A stretch of 64,000 nucleotides of DNA, taken from contig OZ123195.1 in assembly GCA_964204605.1 (NCBI GenBank), forward strand, positions 248,001 to 312,000. The letters are read 5' to 3'. Below, piece by piece: positions 38,573-46,470 of the stretch (its first letter is position 1; every line of letters begins with the position of its first letter). The notes below the pieces were generated by a model that saw only the letters and a program-made list of their open reading frames with translations, was not told the origin of the DNA and did no database searches. Source of the stretch: UBA961 sp014191195 (GTDB lineage: Bacteria; Bacteroidota; Ignavibacteria; Kapaibacteriales; UBA961). A program made the translations under genes and the position numbers.

Positions 38573-38653
38573 GCATAGTAATATGCATATATAATTTAGA
38601 GTAAAAGCCGCAAGGCATTTTGATATCATTTGTCAGTTCCTAAGCGTGACACA

Positions 38654-40255
38654 ATGCCACATACCGAATCAGCTGGAATGTTATTATTAACATTACTATT
38701 ACCATTATTTGGATTTATAGCCGTGCTATTTATAGATAAAGCACAAGAAAAGGCTATACGTTTTACAACAATGATGATATCCTTGCTAACCTTTGGGTTT
38801 TCACTTCCCTTATGGTTTTCTTTCAATAGTTCTATTGATGGATTTCAGTTCTACACAAATATTCCTTGGATATCTTCTACGGATTCAGGGTTTAGAATTG
38901 GCATTGATGGGATGTCCTTATTATTAGTATTGCTAACAACATTCATTATGCCAATAGCATTGCTTTCATCCTTTGAACCAATTAAGAAAAGAGTAAAAGA
39001 ATATTATGCAATGATGCTTCTTCTAGAATTGGGGATGCTGGGTGTTTTTATATCATTAGATACGATGGTATTTTATGTTTTTTGGGAATTAATCTTAATA
39101 CCCATGTATTTCTTAATCGGAATATGGGGTGGCAAAGATAGAATCTATGCAGCTGTTAAGTTCTTCCTCTATACTTTAGTTGGCTCATTGTTAATGCTAT
39201 TAGCTATTGTATGGTTGGGATTATATGCAAAAGGTTTACCGGGTGGGCATTTTACAACAGACTTCTTAGTATTAAGAGAAATTGCCCCTTCGATCCCAAT
39301 GGATATCCAAATATGGCTATTCTTGGCATTTGCACTTTCATTTTGTATAAAAGTGCCATTAATGCCATTCCATACATGGTTGCCTGATGCCCATGTGCAA
39401 GCACCAACAGCTGGATCTGTTATACTTGCCGGTGTACTTCTTAAGATGGGTACATATGGATTAATACGATTTAATGTAGAATTGTTCCCAATGGCCATGC
39501 ATCAATTTGCCGTCCCAATTGCTTGGTTATCAGTTGCGGGAATTATTTATGGTGCATTAGTAGCTATGGTTCAAACTGATATTAAGAAACTTGTTGCATA
39601 TTCTTCGGTGAGTCATCTAGGTTTTGTGGTTTTGGGTATTGCATCTATGACACCAGAGGGACTTCAAGGAGCAATAATACAAATGGTTAATCATGGATTA
39701 TCCACAGGTATGTTGTTTTTATGTGTTGGTGCATTATATGAAAGACGCCATACCAGAGAAATATCTGAATTTGGTGGAATAACCAAAGTAATGCCAAAAT
39801 TTGCTGTCTTTTTTGTCATTGCAATACTTGCCTCAGTTGGATTACCAGGCCTTAATGGTTTTATTGGTGAATTTCTAACATTATTTGGAGCATTCCAATC
39901 TCCATTTTTGAATAATCCATGGTTTAGCATTTTAAGTTCTACAGGAGTAATTTTTTCTGCTGTGTATTTATTGTGGATGTTCCAAAGAGTAATGTTTGGA
40001 ACAAATGATAATCCATCCAATCATTCATTGAAAGATTTGCATAGAAGTGAATATTGGCAATTAGTACCAATGGTCATATTTATCGTTTGGATTGGTATAT
40101 ATCCATCTACCTTTATGTCCAAATCTGAACTGTATGTTCAAACATTAATTGGTAAAGTTGAAAAAAAGGTATTTGGAACAACAAAATATCCTTTAATAAA
40201 AGCAGCAACATCTGTAGAATCCGGAACTTCGCATGAAGTTCATGGCGGACATTAA
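38654..40255 (+). CDS. nuoM: NADH-quinone oxidoreductase subunit M
   Basis: Antiporter-like membrane subunit of complex I, 533 residues, about 14 membrane segments. Family motifs are FRIGIDGMSLLL, YVFWELILIPMYFLIG (channel Glu), KVPLMPFHTWLPDAHVQAPT (Lys, His) and DIKKLVAYSSVSHLGF. I prefer the ATG at 38654; the frame can be extended to a TTG at 38630, and neither has a strong ribosome-binding site. The C-terminal 30 residues, including SGTSHEVHGGH, are hydrophilic. Confidence 0.96.
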   Translation: MPHTESAGMLLLTLLLPLFGFIAVLFIDKAQEKAIRFTTMMISLLTFGFSLPLWFSFNSSIDGFQFYTNIPWISSTDSGFRIGIDGMSLLLVLLTTFIMPIALLSSFEPIKKRVKEYYAMMLLLELGMLGVFISLDTMVFYVFWELILIPMYFLIGIWGGKDRIYAAVKFFLYTLVGSLLMLLAIVWLGLYAKGLPGGHFTTDFLVLREIAPSIPMDIQIWLFLAFALSFCIKVPLMPFHTWLPDAHVQAPTAGSVILAGVLLKMGTYGLIRFNVELFPMAMHQFAVPIAWLSVAGIIYGALVAMVQTDIKKLVAYSSVSHLGFVVLGIASMTPEGLQGAIIQMVNHGLSTGMLFLCVGALYERRHTREISEFGGITKVMPKFAVFFVIAILASVGLPGLNGFIGEFLTLFGAFQSPFLNNPWFSILSSTGVIFSAVYLLWMFQRVMFGTNDNPSNHSLKDLHRSEYWQLVPMVIFIVWIGIYPSTFMSKSELYVQTLIGKVEKKVFGTTKYPLIKAATSVESGTSHEVHGGH

Positions 40256-40283
40256 TAATGAATTTCAGTGAAGGATACATCTA

Positions 40284-40544
40284 ATGGCTAATCTATTAAG
40301 AAAAATCTTCGAAAAACCTTATGACTGGAAAAAAAACGGTCATGATATCACAAATCAATGGAAATCTCTTAAAGTTGGTGATACTGTTGAATTTGCTATG
40401 ACGGTTACCGAAGATATAGTATATACAATAGAACATATCTATGCCGATTCAGCAGAAGCTTCTATTAGAGTACAATCTAAAGATGGAAGTGCCGCCCAGG
40501 CATATCGCGTTGGTTTGGTAATGTTACGACCATGTTCAAAATAA
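40284..40544 (+). CDS. Small soluble protein of unknown function between nuoM and nuoN
   Basis: Not recognised. 86 residues, no membrane segment, mixed charge, with predicted beta-strand content (KVGDTVEFAMTVTEDIVYTI). Spaced 28 bases after nuoM and 40 before nuoN on the same strand, so it should be transcribed with complex I genes. Codon use looks like that of its neighbours. Possibly an accessory or assembly factor; this rests only on position. Confidence 0.72.
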   Translation: MANLLRKIFEKPYDWKKNGHDITNQWKSLKVGDTVEFAMTVTEDIVYTIEHIYADSAEASIRVQSKDGSAAQAYRVGLVMLRPCSK

Positions 40545-40584
40545 GACCAGAAAACAAAAGAGAATTTAATCAAGGAATATATTG

Positions 40585-42018
40585 ATGGTACAAGATTTAC
40601 TTTTTACAGCACCCTTTACCTTTTTATCTGTCATGGCAATTATTGCTATGGTATTGGATGCTTTAATTGTTAACAGTTCCAGAATTACATTTATTTTTAG
40701 TGCTATTACACTTCTTATTAGTGGTATCCTTGGTATATCAACTTTTGGACTACATGGCATTGGATTTAATGGAATGGTTACAGGCGGTGGGTTTGCTGCA
40801 TATTTTGATATTCTTTTTTCTATTGGCGGATTATTAACAATACTTACTTCAAGACAATATTTGCAAAGAGAAAATATAGAGCATGATGAATTTTATTCAT
40901 TAGTCTTATTTGCAGTTGCTGGAATGATGCTAATTGCACATTCAAATCATTTATTAATCCTATTTATAGGCATTGAAGTGATGTCGGTTTCATTCTATAT
41001 CCTTTCAGGATATATGCGCAATAATGCAAAATCTGTAGAATCTTCATTGAAATACTTTCTTTTAGGAGCATTTGCAACAGGGTTTTTGGTGTATGGAATA
41101 GCATTAATTTATGGCTCTACTGGAAGTATGGATTATAATCAAATAGCATTAAATATCAATAATAATGCACTTAATTTTCCAGCTTTATTGCCTGTTGGTG
41201 TAGCTTTAATAGTTATTGGCCTTAGTTTCAAGGCGGCGGCATTCCCATTCCATCAATGGGCTCCTGATGTATATCAAGGTGCGCCAACTATTGTTACAGC
41301 TTTTATGAGTACAGCAGGTAAAGCAGCTGCTTTTGCTGCATTTATTCCTATTGTTACTGTTTTAATGCCATCAGCCCCAGTGAAATTACAAATGATCTTT
41401 GCTGTGATGTCTGCAGCAACAATGTTGATTGGTAATATCAGTGCATTAGCTCAAACTAATATCAAAAGAATGCTTGCATTTTCATCTGTTGCACATGCTG
41501 GCTATATTATGATGGGCCTTGTGTCTGGATCGCAATATGGTTATAGTGGCATAGTATTCTACTTAACTGCGTATATGTTTATGCAAATAGGTTCTTTTAT
41601 TATAGTTGCGATACTAGAAAGAAATGGCGAAAAATATTTAGAATTATCTGATTATGCTGGACTAAGCAAAAGGCATCCAGTATTAGCGGCATTTATGACA
41701 ATATTTATGTTTTCATTAGCTGGAATACCTCCATTTGCTGGATTCTTTGGCAAATATTTCTTGTTTACTGCTGCAATTGATGCTGGATTTTTATGGCTTA
41801 CATTAGTTGGTGTTTTATCTTCAATAATCTCAGTCTATTTTTATATTGGACTCATCGTCAAAATGTATTTTACAGAACCTGAAGGCCAAAGAGAAGATAA
41901 TGAAGTTGGAATGTCTGGTCTATCACTTATCATAACAATTGCTGGAGTAATTGTACTTGGTATTTTACCTTCTGGCATTTTATCGATTGCCTCCAATTTG
42001 TTTAATAGTACACATTAA
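40585..42018 (+). CDS. nuoN: NADH-quinone oxidoreductase subunit N
   Basis: Third antiporter-like subunit of complex I, 477 residues, about 14 membrane segments. Motifs include LFIGIEVMSVSFYILSGYMR (channel Glu), FKAAAFPFHQWAPDVYQGAPT (Lys, His) and NIKRMLAFSSVAHAGYIMMG. The ATG at 40585 follows an AAGGA site; a TTG three bases earlier is less likely. The other nuo subunits (A to K) are not in this window. Confidence 0.96.
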   Translation: MVQDLLFTAPFTFLSVMAIIAMVLDALIVNSSRITFIFSAITLLISGILGISTFGLHGIGFNGMVTGGGFAAYFDILFSIGGLLTILTSRQYLQRENIEHDEFYSLVLFAVAGMMLIAHSNHLLILFIGIEVMSVSFYILSGYMRNNAKSVESSLKYFLLGAFATGFLVYGIALIYGSTGSMDYNQIALNINNNALNFPALLPVGVALIVIGLSFKAAAFPFHQWAPDVYQGAPTIVTAFMSTAGKAAAFAAFIPIVTVLMPSAPVKLQMIFAVMSAATMLIGNISALAQTNIKRMLAFSSVAHAGYIMMGLVSGSQYGYSGIVFYLTAYMFMQIGSFIIVAILERNGEKYLELSDYAGLSKRHPVLAAFMTIFMFSLAGIPPFAGFFGKYFLFTAAIDAGFLWLTLVGVLSSIISVYFYIGLIVKMYFTEPEGQREDNEVGMSGLSLIITIAGVIVLGILPSGILSIASNLFNSTH

Positions 42019-42050
42019 TTTATTATCTATATTTTCTCGACCATAATAAT

Positions 42051-43232
42051 ATGATGCATATAGCAGAAAGAATCACCAGATTAGGTACCGAAACCGCATT
42101 CGAAGTTCTTGTTAAAGCAAGGGCACTTGAAGCAACAGGTAAAAGCATAGTCCACTTAGAAATTGGAGAGCCAGATTTTGATACACCTCAAAATATTATA
42201 GATGCAGCCAAGAATGCTCTTGATAATGGCTTCACTCATTATGGTCCTTCTGCTGGTTTACCCGAAGCCAGGCAAGCAATTGCTGATTATATTAAAAGGA
42301 CAAGAGGGACAGAGTATTCTGCTTCTGAGATAGTTGTTACTCCGGGAGCCAAGCCAATATTATTCTATGGAATAATGGCAGTAGTAGATAAAGGGGATGA
42401 AGTTATCTATCCTAATCCAGGATTCCCAATTTATGAATCTGTTATAAATTTTTTAGAAGCAGTACCAATTCCACTTCCATTAAAAGAAGAAAAAGAATTT
42501 AGATTCGATTTAGCAGATTTAGAAGCTAGAATAACACCCAAAACAAGAATGGTTATTATTAATACCCCGCAAAACCCTACAGGTGGTATTTTAACTCATG
42601 ATGATTTAAAGAGAATTGCAGAATTAGCTGTGCAACATGATTTTATCGTTTTATCCGATGAAATTTATTCTCAAATAACTTACGATGGTTTCGTTCATGA
42701 AAGTATAACACAATTCCCTGGAATGAAAGAAAGAACTATACTTCTTGATGGCTTCTCTAAAACATTTGCTATGACAGGTTGGAGAATGGGCTATGGAGCA
42801 TTCCCAGAGCATGTGGCCCAAGTAGTTGCAAAACTTCAAACAAATTGTACAAGTTGTACCGCATCCTTTAATCAAATTGCTGGTATTGAAGCATTATCAG
42901 AAAGAACGGATCCTATAGCAGCAGATTTTGTATCTGAATTTAAGAGAAGAAGAGATACTATTGTTAATGCTTTAAATGCAATGCCGGGAATGAGATGTCA
43001 TTCACCGAAAGGAGCATTTTATGTATTTCCAAATATAGAAGCTACTGGAATGACCTCCCAAGAATTTGCTGATTTTTCATTATATGAAGCAGGCGTTGCT
43101 TGTTTAAGCGGGACAGCATTTGGTTCTTATGGAGAAGGTTTTGCACGATTCTCTTATGCGAATTCAGTAGAAAATATTGAGGAAGCAATGAGAAGATTAT
43201 CCGCTGCCTTAGAATCTAGAAGTAAAAAATAG
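42051..43232 (+). CDS. Class I/II pyridoxal-phosphate aminotransferase (AspC-like)
   Basis: A 393-residue fold-type I aminotransferase of the aspartate aminotransferase Igamma group. EIGEPDFDTP and THYGPSAGLPEAR form the N-terminal substrate region, TPQNPTGG carries the Asn for the cofactor, SDEIYSQITYDG holds the cofactor Asp and Tyr, and SKTFAMTGWRMGY contains the Schiff-base lysine Lys237. It most probably converts aspartate and 2-oxoglutarate to oxaloacetate and glutamate. 32 bases after nuoN and followed by a terminator. Confidence 0.92.
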   Translation: MMHIAERITRLGTETAFEVLVKARALEATGKSIVHLEIGEPDFDTPQNIIDAAKNALDNGFTHYGPSAGLPEARQAIADYIKRTRGTEYSASEIVVTPGAKPILFYGIMAVVDKGDEVIYPNPGFPIYESVINFLEAVPIPLPLKEEKEFRFDLADLEARITPKTRMVIINTPQNPTGGILTHDDLKRIAELAVQHDFIVLSDEIYSQITYDGFVHESITQFPGMKERTILLDGFSKTFAMTGWRMGYGAFPEHVAQVVAKLQTNCTSCTASFNQIAGIEALSERTDPIAADFVSEFKRRRDTIVNALNAMPGMRCHSPKGAFYVFPNIEATGMTSQEFADFSLYEAGVACLSGTAFGSYGEGFARFSYANSVENIEEAMRRLSAALESRSKK

Positions 43233-43250
43233 TATTAGTGTAAACATATA

Positions 43251-43277
43251 AAAGGCGTCATGAAAAGACGCCTTTTT
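43251..43277 (+). terminator. Rho-independent terminator after the aminotransferase gene
   Basis: Stem AAAGGCGTC (43251-43259) with GACGCCTTT (43267-43275), loop ATGAAAA, then T-rich. The ATG in the loop (43260) is therefore not a start codon for trmH, whose frame otherwise runs through it. Confidence 0.9.
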
Positions 43278-43289
43278 CTGTATATATAT

Positions 43290-43925
43290 ATGAATAAACA
43301 TTCTAAAGAAATATCTTTGATAGATTGTAGAAGTGCTGAAAGAGCAGAGAAAATCAAAAAAGTTGTTAATAAAAGACAGCCTACTTTGACGATTGTTCTT
43401 GAAAATGTACATGACCCCCATAATGTATCAGCCGTCATACGTTCCTGCGATGCTGTTGGTATTTTAGATATACATTTTGTCTATCACAGTGGACAATCTT
43501 TCCCTGTATTAGCAGAAAAAAGTTCAGCTTCAGCAAGAAAATGGGTATTCACACATAGGCATGATTCCATAGAAGATTGTTTCAAGTTATTGAGACAGCA
43601 AGGGAAATCAATTTTTACTACAGCTATGAGCGTGGATTCTATATCATTATTTGAAATGAATCTTACGCAACCTATAGCTTTAGTATTTGGTAATGAACAT
43701 AACGGTGTCTCTGAAACAGCATTGCAATTAGCAGATGGTAACTTTTTAATTCCTCAAGTAGGAATGATTCAAAGTTTGAATATTTCAGTAGCATGCTCTG
43801 TAACAATCTACGAAGCATTTCGCCAAAGAATGATTGCTGGAATGTATAATGAAAATCAGCTAAAAGATACTGAATTACAACAGTATGTTAATATGTTTAG
43901 TGATAATTCAAGAACTTATAAATAA
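43290..43925 (+). CDS. tRNA/rRNA 2'-O-methyltransferase, SpoU/TrmH family
   Basis: A 211-residue SPOUT methyltransferase, probably TrmH, which methylates G18 of tRNA. Motif 1 is VLENVHDPHNVSAVIRSCDA, motif 2 ALVFGNEHNGVS and motif 3 IPQVGMIQSLNISVACSVTIYEAFRQR (core IPQVGMIQSLNIS), forming the knotted SAM site; the Arg and Asn residues are present. The start is the ATG at 43290, because the earlier in-frame ATG at 43260 lies in the loop of a terminator hairpin. It is followed after 10 bases by an RDD-family gene. Confidence 0.9.
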   Translation: MNKHSKEISLIDCRSAERAEKIKKVVNKRQPTLTIVLENVHDPHNVSAVIRSCDAVGILDIHFVYHSGQSFPVLAEKSSASARKWVFTHRHDSIEDCFKLLRQQGKSIFTTAMSVDSISLFEMNLTQPIALVFGNEHNGVSETALQLADGNFLIPQVGMIQSLNISVACSVTIYEAFRQRMIAGMYNENQLKDTELQQYVNMFSDNSRTYK

Positions 43926-43935
43926 AAGGTAAATT

Positions 43936-44415
43936 ATGGAATATGAAGAGCTTACTTTATCTAATCCTTGGAAGAGAATAGGAGCATATCTTATAGATAG
44001 TTCTCTGGTGAGTATTGTGGTTTTTATCGTTTTGTTCTTGATAGGTAAAGGTGATGATTTAATGCAGATTAGCCAAACAATTGATATTGCGAATATAGAA
44101 CAATATCTTAATAGCTTTTCATCACTATTTTCAACAATGTTTATAATTCAAACACTATTAGGGATTTTATATTTCGGCTTTTATCAAGCGATGTCCAATG
44201 GACAGACTTTAGGAAAAAAACTATTACATATTAAAATAGTTATGACAAATGGAGAGGAGTTTACTGCTCTTGTTGCGATCTTTAGATTTATTATAAATAG
44301 TATTCTACTTAATGTATGCGGGCCGCTTGGTTTAATTCCTTTTTTTACTGCAAACAAACAAGGTTTACATGATTTTATCGTTAAAACTGTTGTTGTTGAT
44401 GAATCTGAACAGTAA
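43936..44415 (+). CDS. RDD-family membrane protein
   Basis: 159 residues with three membrane segments. The RDD hallmark is met by NPWKRIGAYLIDSSLV (conserved Arg and Asp), GQTLGKKLLHIKIV and the C-terminal KQGLHDFIVKTVVV. RDD proteins are small inner-membrane proteins, some thought to be ion/proton antiporters, most of unknown role. Ten bases after trmH and nine before the DUF2752 gene, so the three form a likely operon. Confidence 0.88.
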   Translation: MEYEELTLSNPWKRIGAYLIDSSLVSIVVFIVLFLIGKGDDLMQISQTIDIANIEQYLNSFSSLFSTMFIIQTLLGILYFGFYQAMSNGQTLGKKLLHIKIVMTNGEEFTALVAIFRFIINSILLNVCGPLGLIPFFTANKQGLHDFIVKTVVVDESEQ

Positions 44416-44424
44416 TCAGAATAT

Positions 44425-44832
44425 ATGCTATCTTCTTTTTCGAAACAGATAATACTTTTAGCGATAATTACAATTGCAGGTATTGTTATAATTACATTTT
44501 ATCCACCAACTTCATATCAATATATACCTTGTATATTTAATGTTGTAACTGGTTTGCATTGTGCAGGATGTGGTACAACCAGAGCAATCTATTCTTTATT
44601 GCAAGGGAATATTTTTGAAGCATCTAGAAATAATCTTCTATTATTTATATGGGGTCCCTATTGTATATATATGCTTTTCAAAAAAATATTGTCTGAATAT
44701 TTTAATATGTCATATACAGTATGGCAACCAGGCAAAAAGACAGCTCATGTTTTAATAGCCATCCTCATTATATATACAGTCTTAAGAAACCTGCCTTTCG
44801 AACAGATACAATCTTTATTATCACCAATTTAA
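44425..44832 (+). CDS. DUF2752 membrane protein
   Basis: 135 residues with three membrane segments and the family signature LHCAGCGTTRAIYSLLQGN, with a CxGC motif between the first two segments that might bind metal or form a disulfide. DUF2752 proteins are widespread in Bacteroidota, with no known function. The stop overlaps the convergent fRMsr gene by four bases. Confidence 0.88.
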   Translation: MLSSFSKQIILLAIITIAGIVIITFYPPTSYQYIPCIFNVVTGLHCAGCGTTRAIYSLLQGNIFEASRNNLLLFIWGPYCIYMLFKKILSEYFNMSYTVWQPGKKTAHVLIAILIIYTVLRNLPFEQIQSLLSPI

Positions 44833-45308
44833 AACTCTGGCCATGAGCAATTGTCAATCAATATAGAACATAAATGTTGTAATACTATCGCATCTTGTTC
44901 GGTAAATCTTGCAGGCTTTGAACTATCGATATCGAGTACTCCCAATAATCTTCCTTTATATTCTAAAGGAATAACAATTTCGGATCTAGAATCAACATCA
45001 CATGCAATATGCCCAGGGAATTCATTGACATCATCTACAATTATAGTTTTTCTAGAATAAGCAGCAGTTCCACAAACACCTTTTTGCATCGGTATTCTAA
45101 TACAAGCAGGTTTACCTTGAAATGGGCCCAGAACTAATTCATCACCATCTAGAATATAAAATCCACACCAATTAATATCTTTTAAGGCATAAAATAATAA
45201 TGAAGAAAAATTGGAACAATTTGCAATCCAATTGGTTTCTCCATCTAACAAAGACCTCATCTCTTTTTGTAAAGAATCGTTAGAAATGATAGTTGATTGT
45301 ATATACAT
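44829..45308 (-). CDS. msrC: Free methionine-(R)-sulfoxide reductase (GAF domain)
   Basis: A 159-residue GAF enzyme that reduces free Met-R-sulfoxide with thioredoxin. The three family cysteines are Cys69 (GKPACIRIP), Cys79 (GVCGTA) and Cys103 (GHIACD), with the same spacing (10 and 24) as Cys84, Cys94 and Cys118 of the E. coli enzyme, and ELVLGPFQG and VLDIDS frame the site. Cytoplasmic antioxidant role. It diverges from rlpA across a 257-base region. Confidence 0.93.
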   Translation of the reverse strand: MYIQSTIISNDSLQKEMRSLLDGETNWIANCSNFSSLLFYALKDINWCGFYILDGDELVLGPFQGKPACIRIPMQKGVCGTAAYSRKTIIVDDVNEFPGHIACDVDSRSEIVIPLEYKGRLLGVLDIDSSKPARFTEQDAIVLQHLCSILIDNCSWPEF

Positions 45309-45490
45309 AATTGAATTTTAATAGGTTTAAAAATGACTTATGAGAAAAATGAAGATAAATTAAGACAAAATTAATTGGTAGTCTGACATAAATTTAGCTT
45401 TTTTGTAACTGTGCATGTAAAAGAATTAAACTGAAAGCATAAAGAGTATTGATGTGATTTCCATCAAAATAGAAATCTCAGTAATTTTTT

Positions 45491-45565
45491 TCAGCATTAA
45501 CTGAATGCTCGGCTGACTCTGGGGGGAGGCAGTTTGGGATTATTCATTATCAAAAGGAGGCCCCT
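45491..45565 (+). promoter_or_regulatory. Structured leader upstream of rlpA, candidate cis-regulatory RNA
   Basis: Two adjacent hairpins: AGCATT (45493-45498) with AATGCT (45504-45509), and CTGACTC (45513-45519) with GAGGCAG (45526-45532; one mismatch), whose loop is TGGGGG. The loop Gs can pair with CCCC (45561-45564), which lies between an unusually strong Shine-Dalgarno AAAAGGAGG (45552-45560) and the GTG start. Such loop-to-start pairing could hide the start codon. The rest of the 257-base region (45309-45490) shows nothing recognisable. Not assignable to a known riboswitch class. Confidence 0.4.
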
Positions 45566-46333
45566 GTGCAACAAACGACAATAGTGCATAGACAAACCCT
45601 CTCTATAGTAAAGCCATTATTTATATTGGCAATGATTTCGGCAATCGTATGTTCTTTTTTAATTGATACCATGAATGCAGCTTCTAAAAAAGCAATCATT
45701 TCGCGCATTGATTCAGTTAATTATATTGGATTTACTGTTAAAGTTCCAAGGCAAACTGGTCCTGGTTCTTGGTATGGTAAGCAATTCCACAATCGTAAAA
45801 CAGCAAGTGGGCAACTATTCGATATGTATGGCTTTACTGCAGCTCATCGTACTTTACCTTTAGGATCGATTGCAAAAGTAACCAGTGAAAAAACAGGCAA
45901 GTCCGTTTTGGTTTGCATAAATGACAGAGGGCCTTATGTATATCATAGAATAATTGATTTATCGTTTCATGCTGCTGGGCAAATTGGAAATAGATTAGAC
46001 AAGTTAGCTGTAGAGTATTTTACGCCTTCTCAGATATCAATGCTTGGGCCTTTAACATTTAATACAGCAAAATACTTTGGTTTTACATCGAATCATCAAC
46101 CAATGATTATTCCATTGTATGCATGCACAAACTTAGAAGTATTTAAAGACTTTTCAGATGCAATTAAGCGTCAACAAGAAAGACAAAATGTAGAGTCCAA
46201 ATCAGGTGCTGAATCTGTAATTATGATTGTTCCTGATAATTCAAGTAAAAAATCTAGAATGCCTAAGTATACTTTCTTAGTAAGTTCTATAACTTCCGAA
46301 TTAGCATTTGGTGTTTTACCTGCTCATGAATAA
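45566..46333 (+). CDS. rlpA: RlpA-like septal lytic transglycosylase (double-psi beta-barrel)
   Basis: 255 residues with an uncleaved or cleaved N-terminal membrane/signal segment (about 15-35) and a double-psi beta-barrel domain (about 60-140): GSWYGKQFHNRKTASGQLFD, AAHRTLPLGSIAKVT and the acidic motif NDRGPYVYHRIIDLS, which match RlpA. RlpA cleaves denuded glycan strands during cell separation. No SPOR domain is evident at the C-terminus, unlike E. coli RlpA. Start is a GTG behind the strongest Shine-Dalgarno in the window; the leader may be regulatory. Confidence 0.9.
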   Translation: MQQTTIVHRQTLSIVKPLFILAMISAIVCSFLIDTMNAASKKAIISRIDSVNYIGFTVKVPRQTGPGSWYGKQFHNRKTASGQLFDMYGFTAAHRTLPLGSIAKVTSEKTGKSVLVCINDRGPYVYHRIIDLSFHAAGQIGNRLDKLAVEYFTPSQISMLGPLTFNTAKYFGFTSNHQPMIIPLYACTNLEVFKDFSDAIKRQQERQNVESKSGAESVIMIVPDNSSKKSRMPKYTFLVSSITSELAFGVLPAHE

Positions 46334-46355
46334 GTAAGTGTGCATATAACAAATT

Positions 46356-46395
46356 ATCCCTTGTATGAGATCTCTTATACAGGGGATTTTATTTT
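46356..46395 (+). terminator. Terminator after rlpA
   Basis: A long imperfect hairpin from ATCCC (46356) to GGGGAT (46382-46387), with TGTATGAGA opposite TCTCTTATACA inside, followed by T-rich sequence. 23 bases after the rlpA stop. Confidence 0.75.
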
Positions 46396-46409
46396 TTATG
46401 CGCAAATTC

Positions 46410-46440
46410 TTTGCAGGCCAATGTCTATTTCGTATTTTCG
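46410..46440 (+). promoter_or_regulatory. Candidate Bacteroidetes-type promoter for the TPR protein
   Basis: TTTG (46410-46413), 19 bases, TATTTTCG (46433-46440): -33 exact, -7 seven of eight. It sits between the rlpA terminator and the ATG at 46471. Confidence 0.55.
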
Positions 46441-46470
46441 AATATCTAATCTTAAGAAGGTAAAAATATT

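Noticed and set aside
45309..45565. c-di-AMP (ydaO/yuaA) riboswitch before rlpA
   Set aside because: The leader has a G-rich loop like the class, but it lacks the long conserved core and is too short; kept only as an unclassified structured leader.
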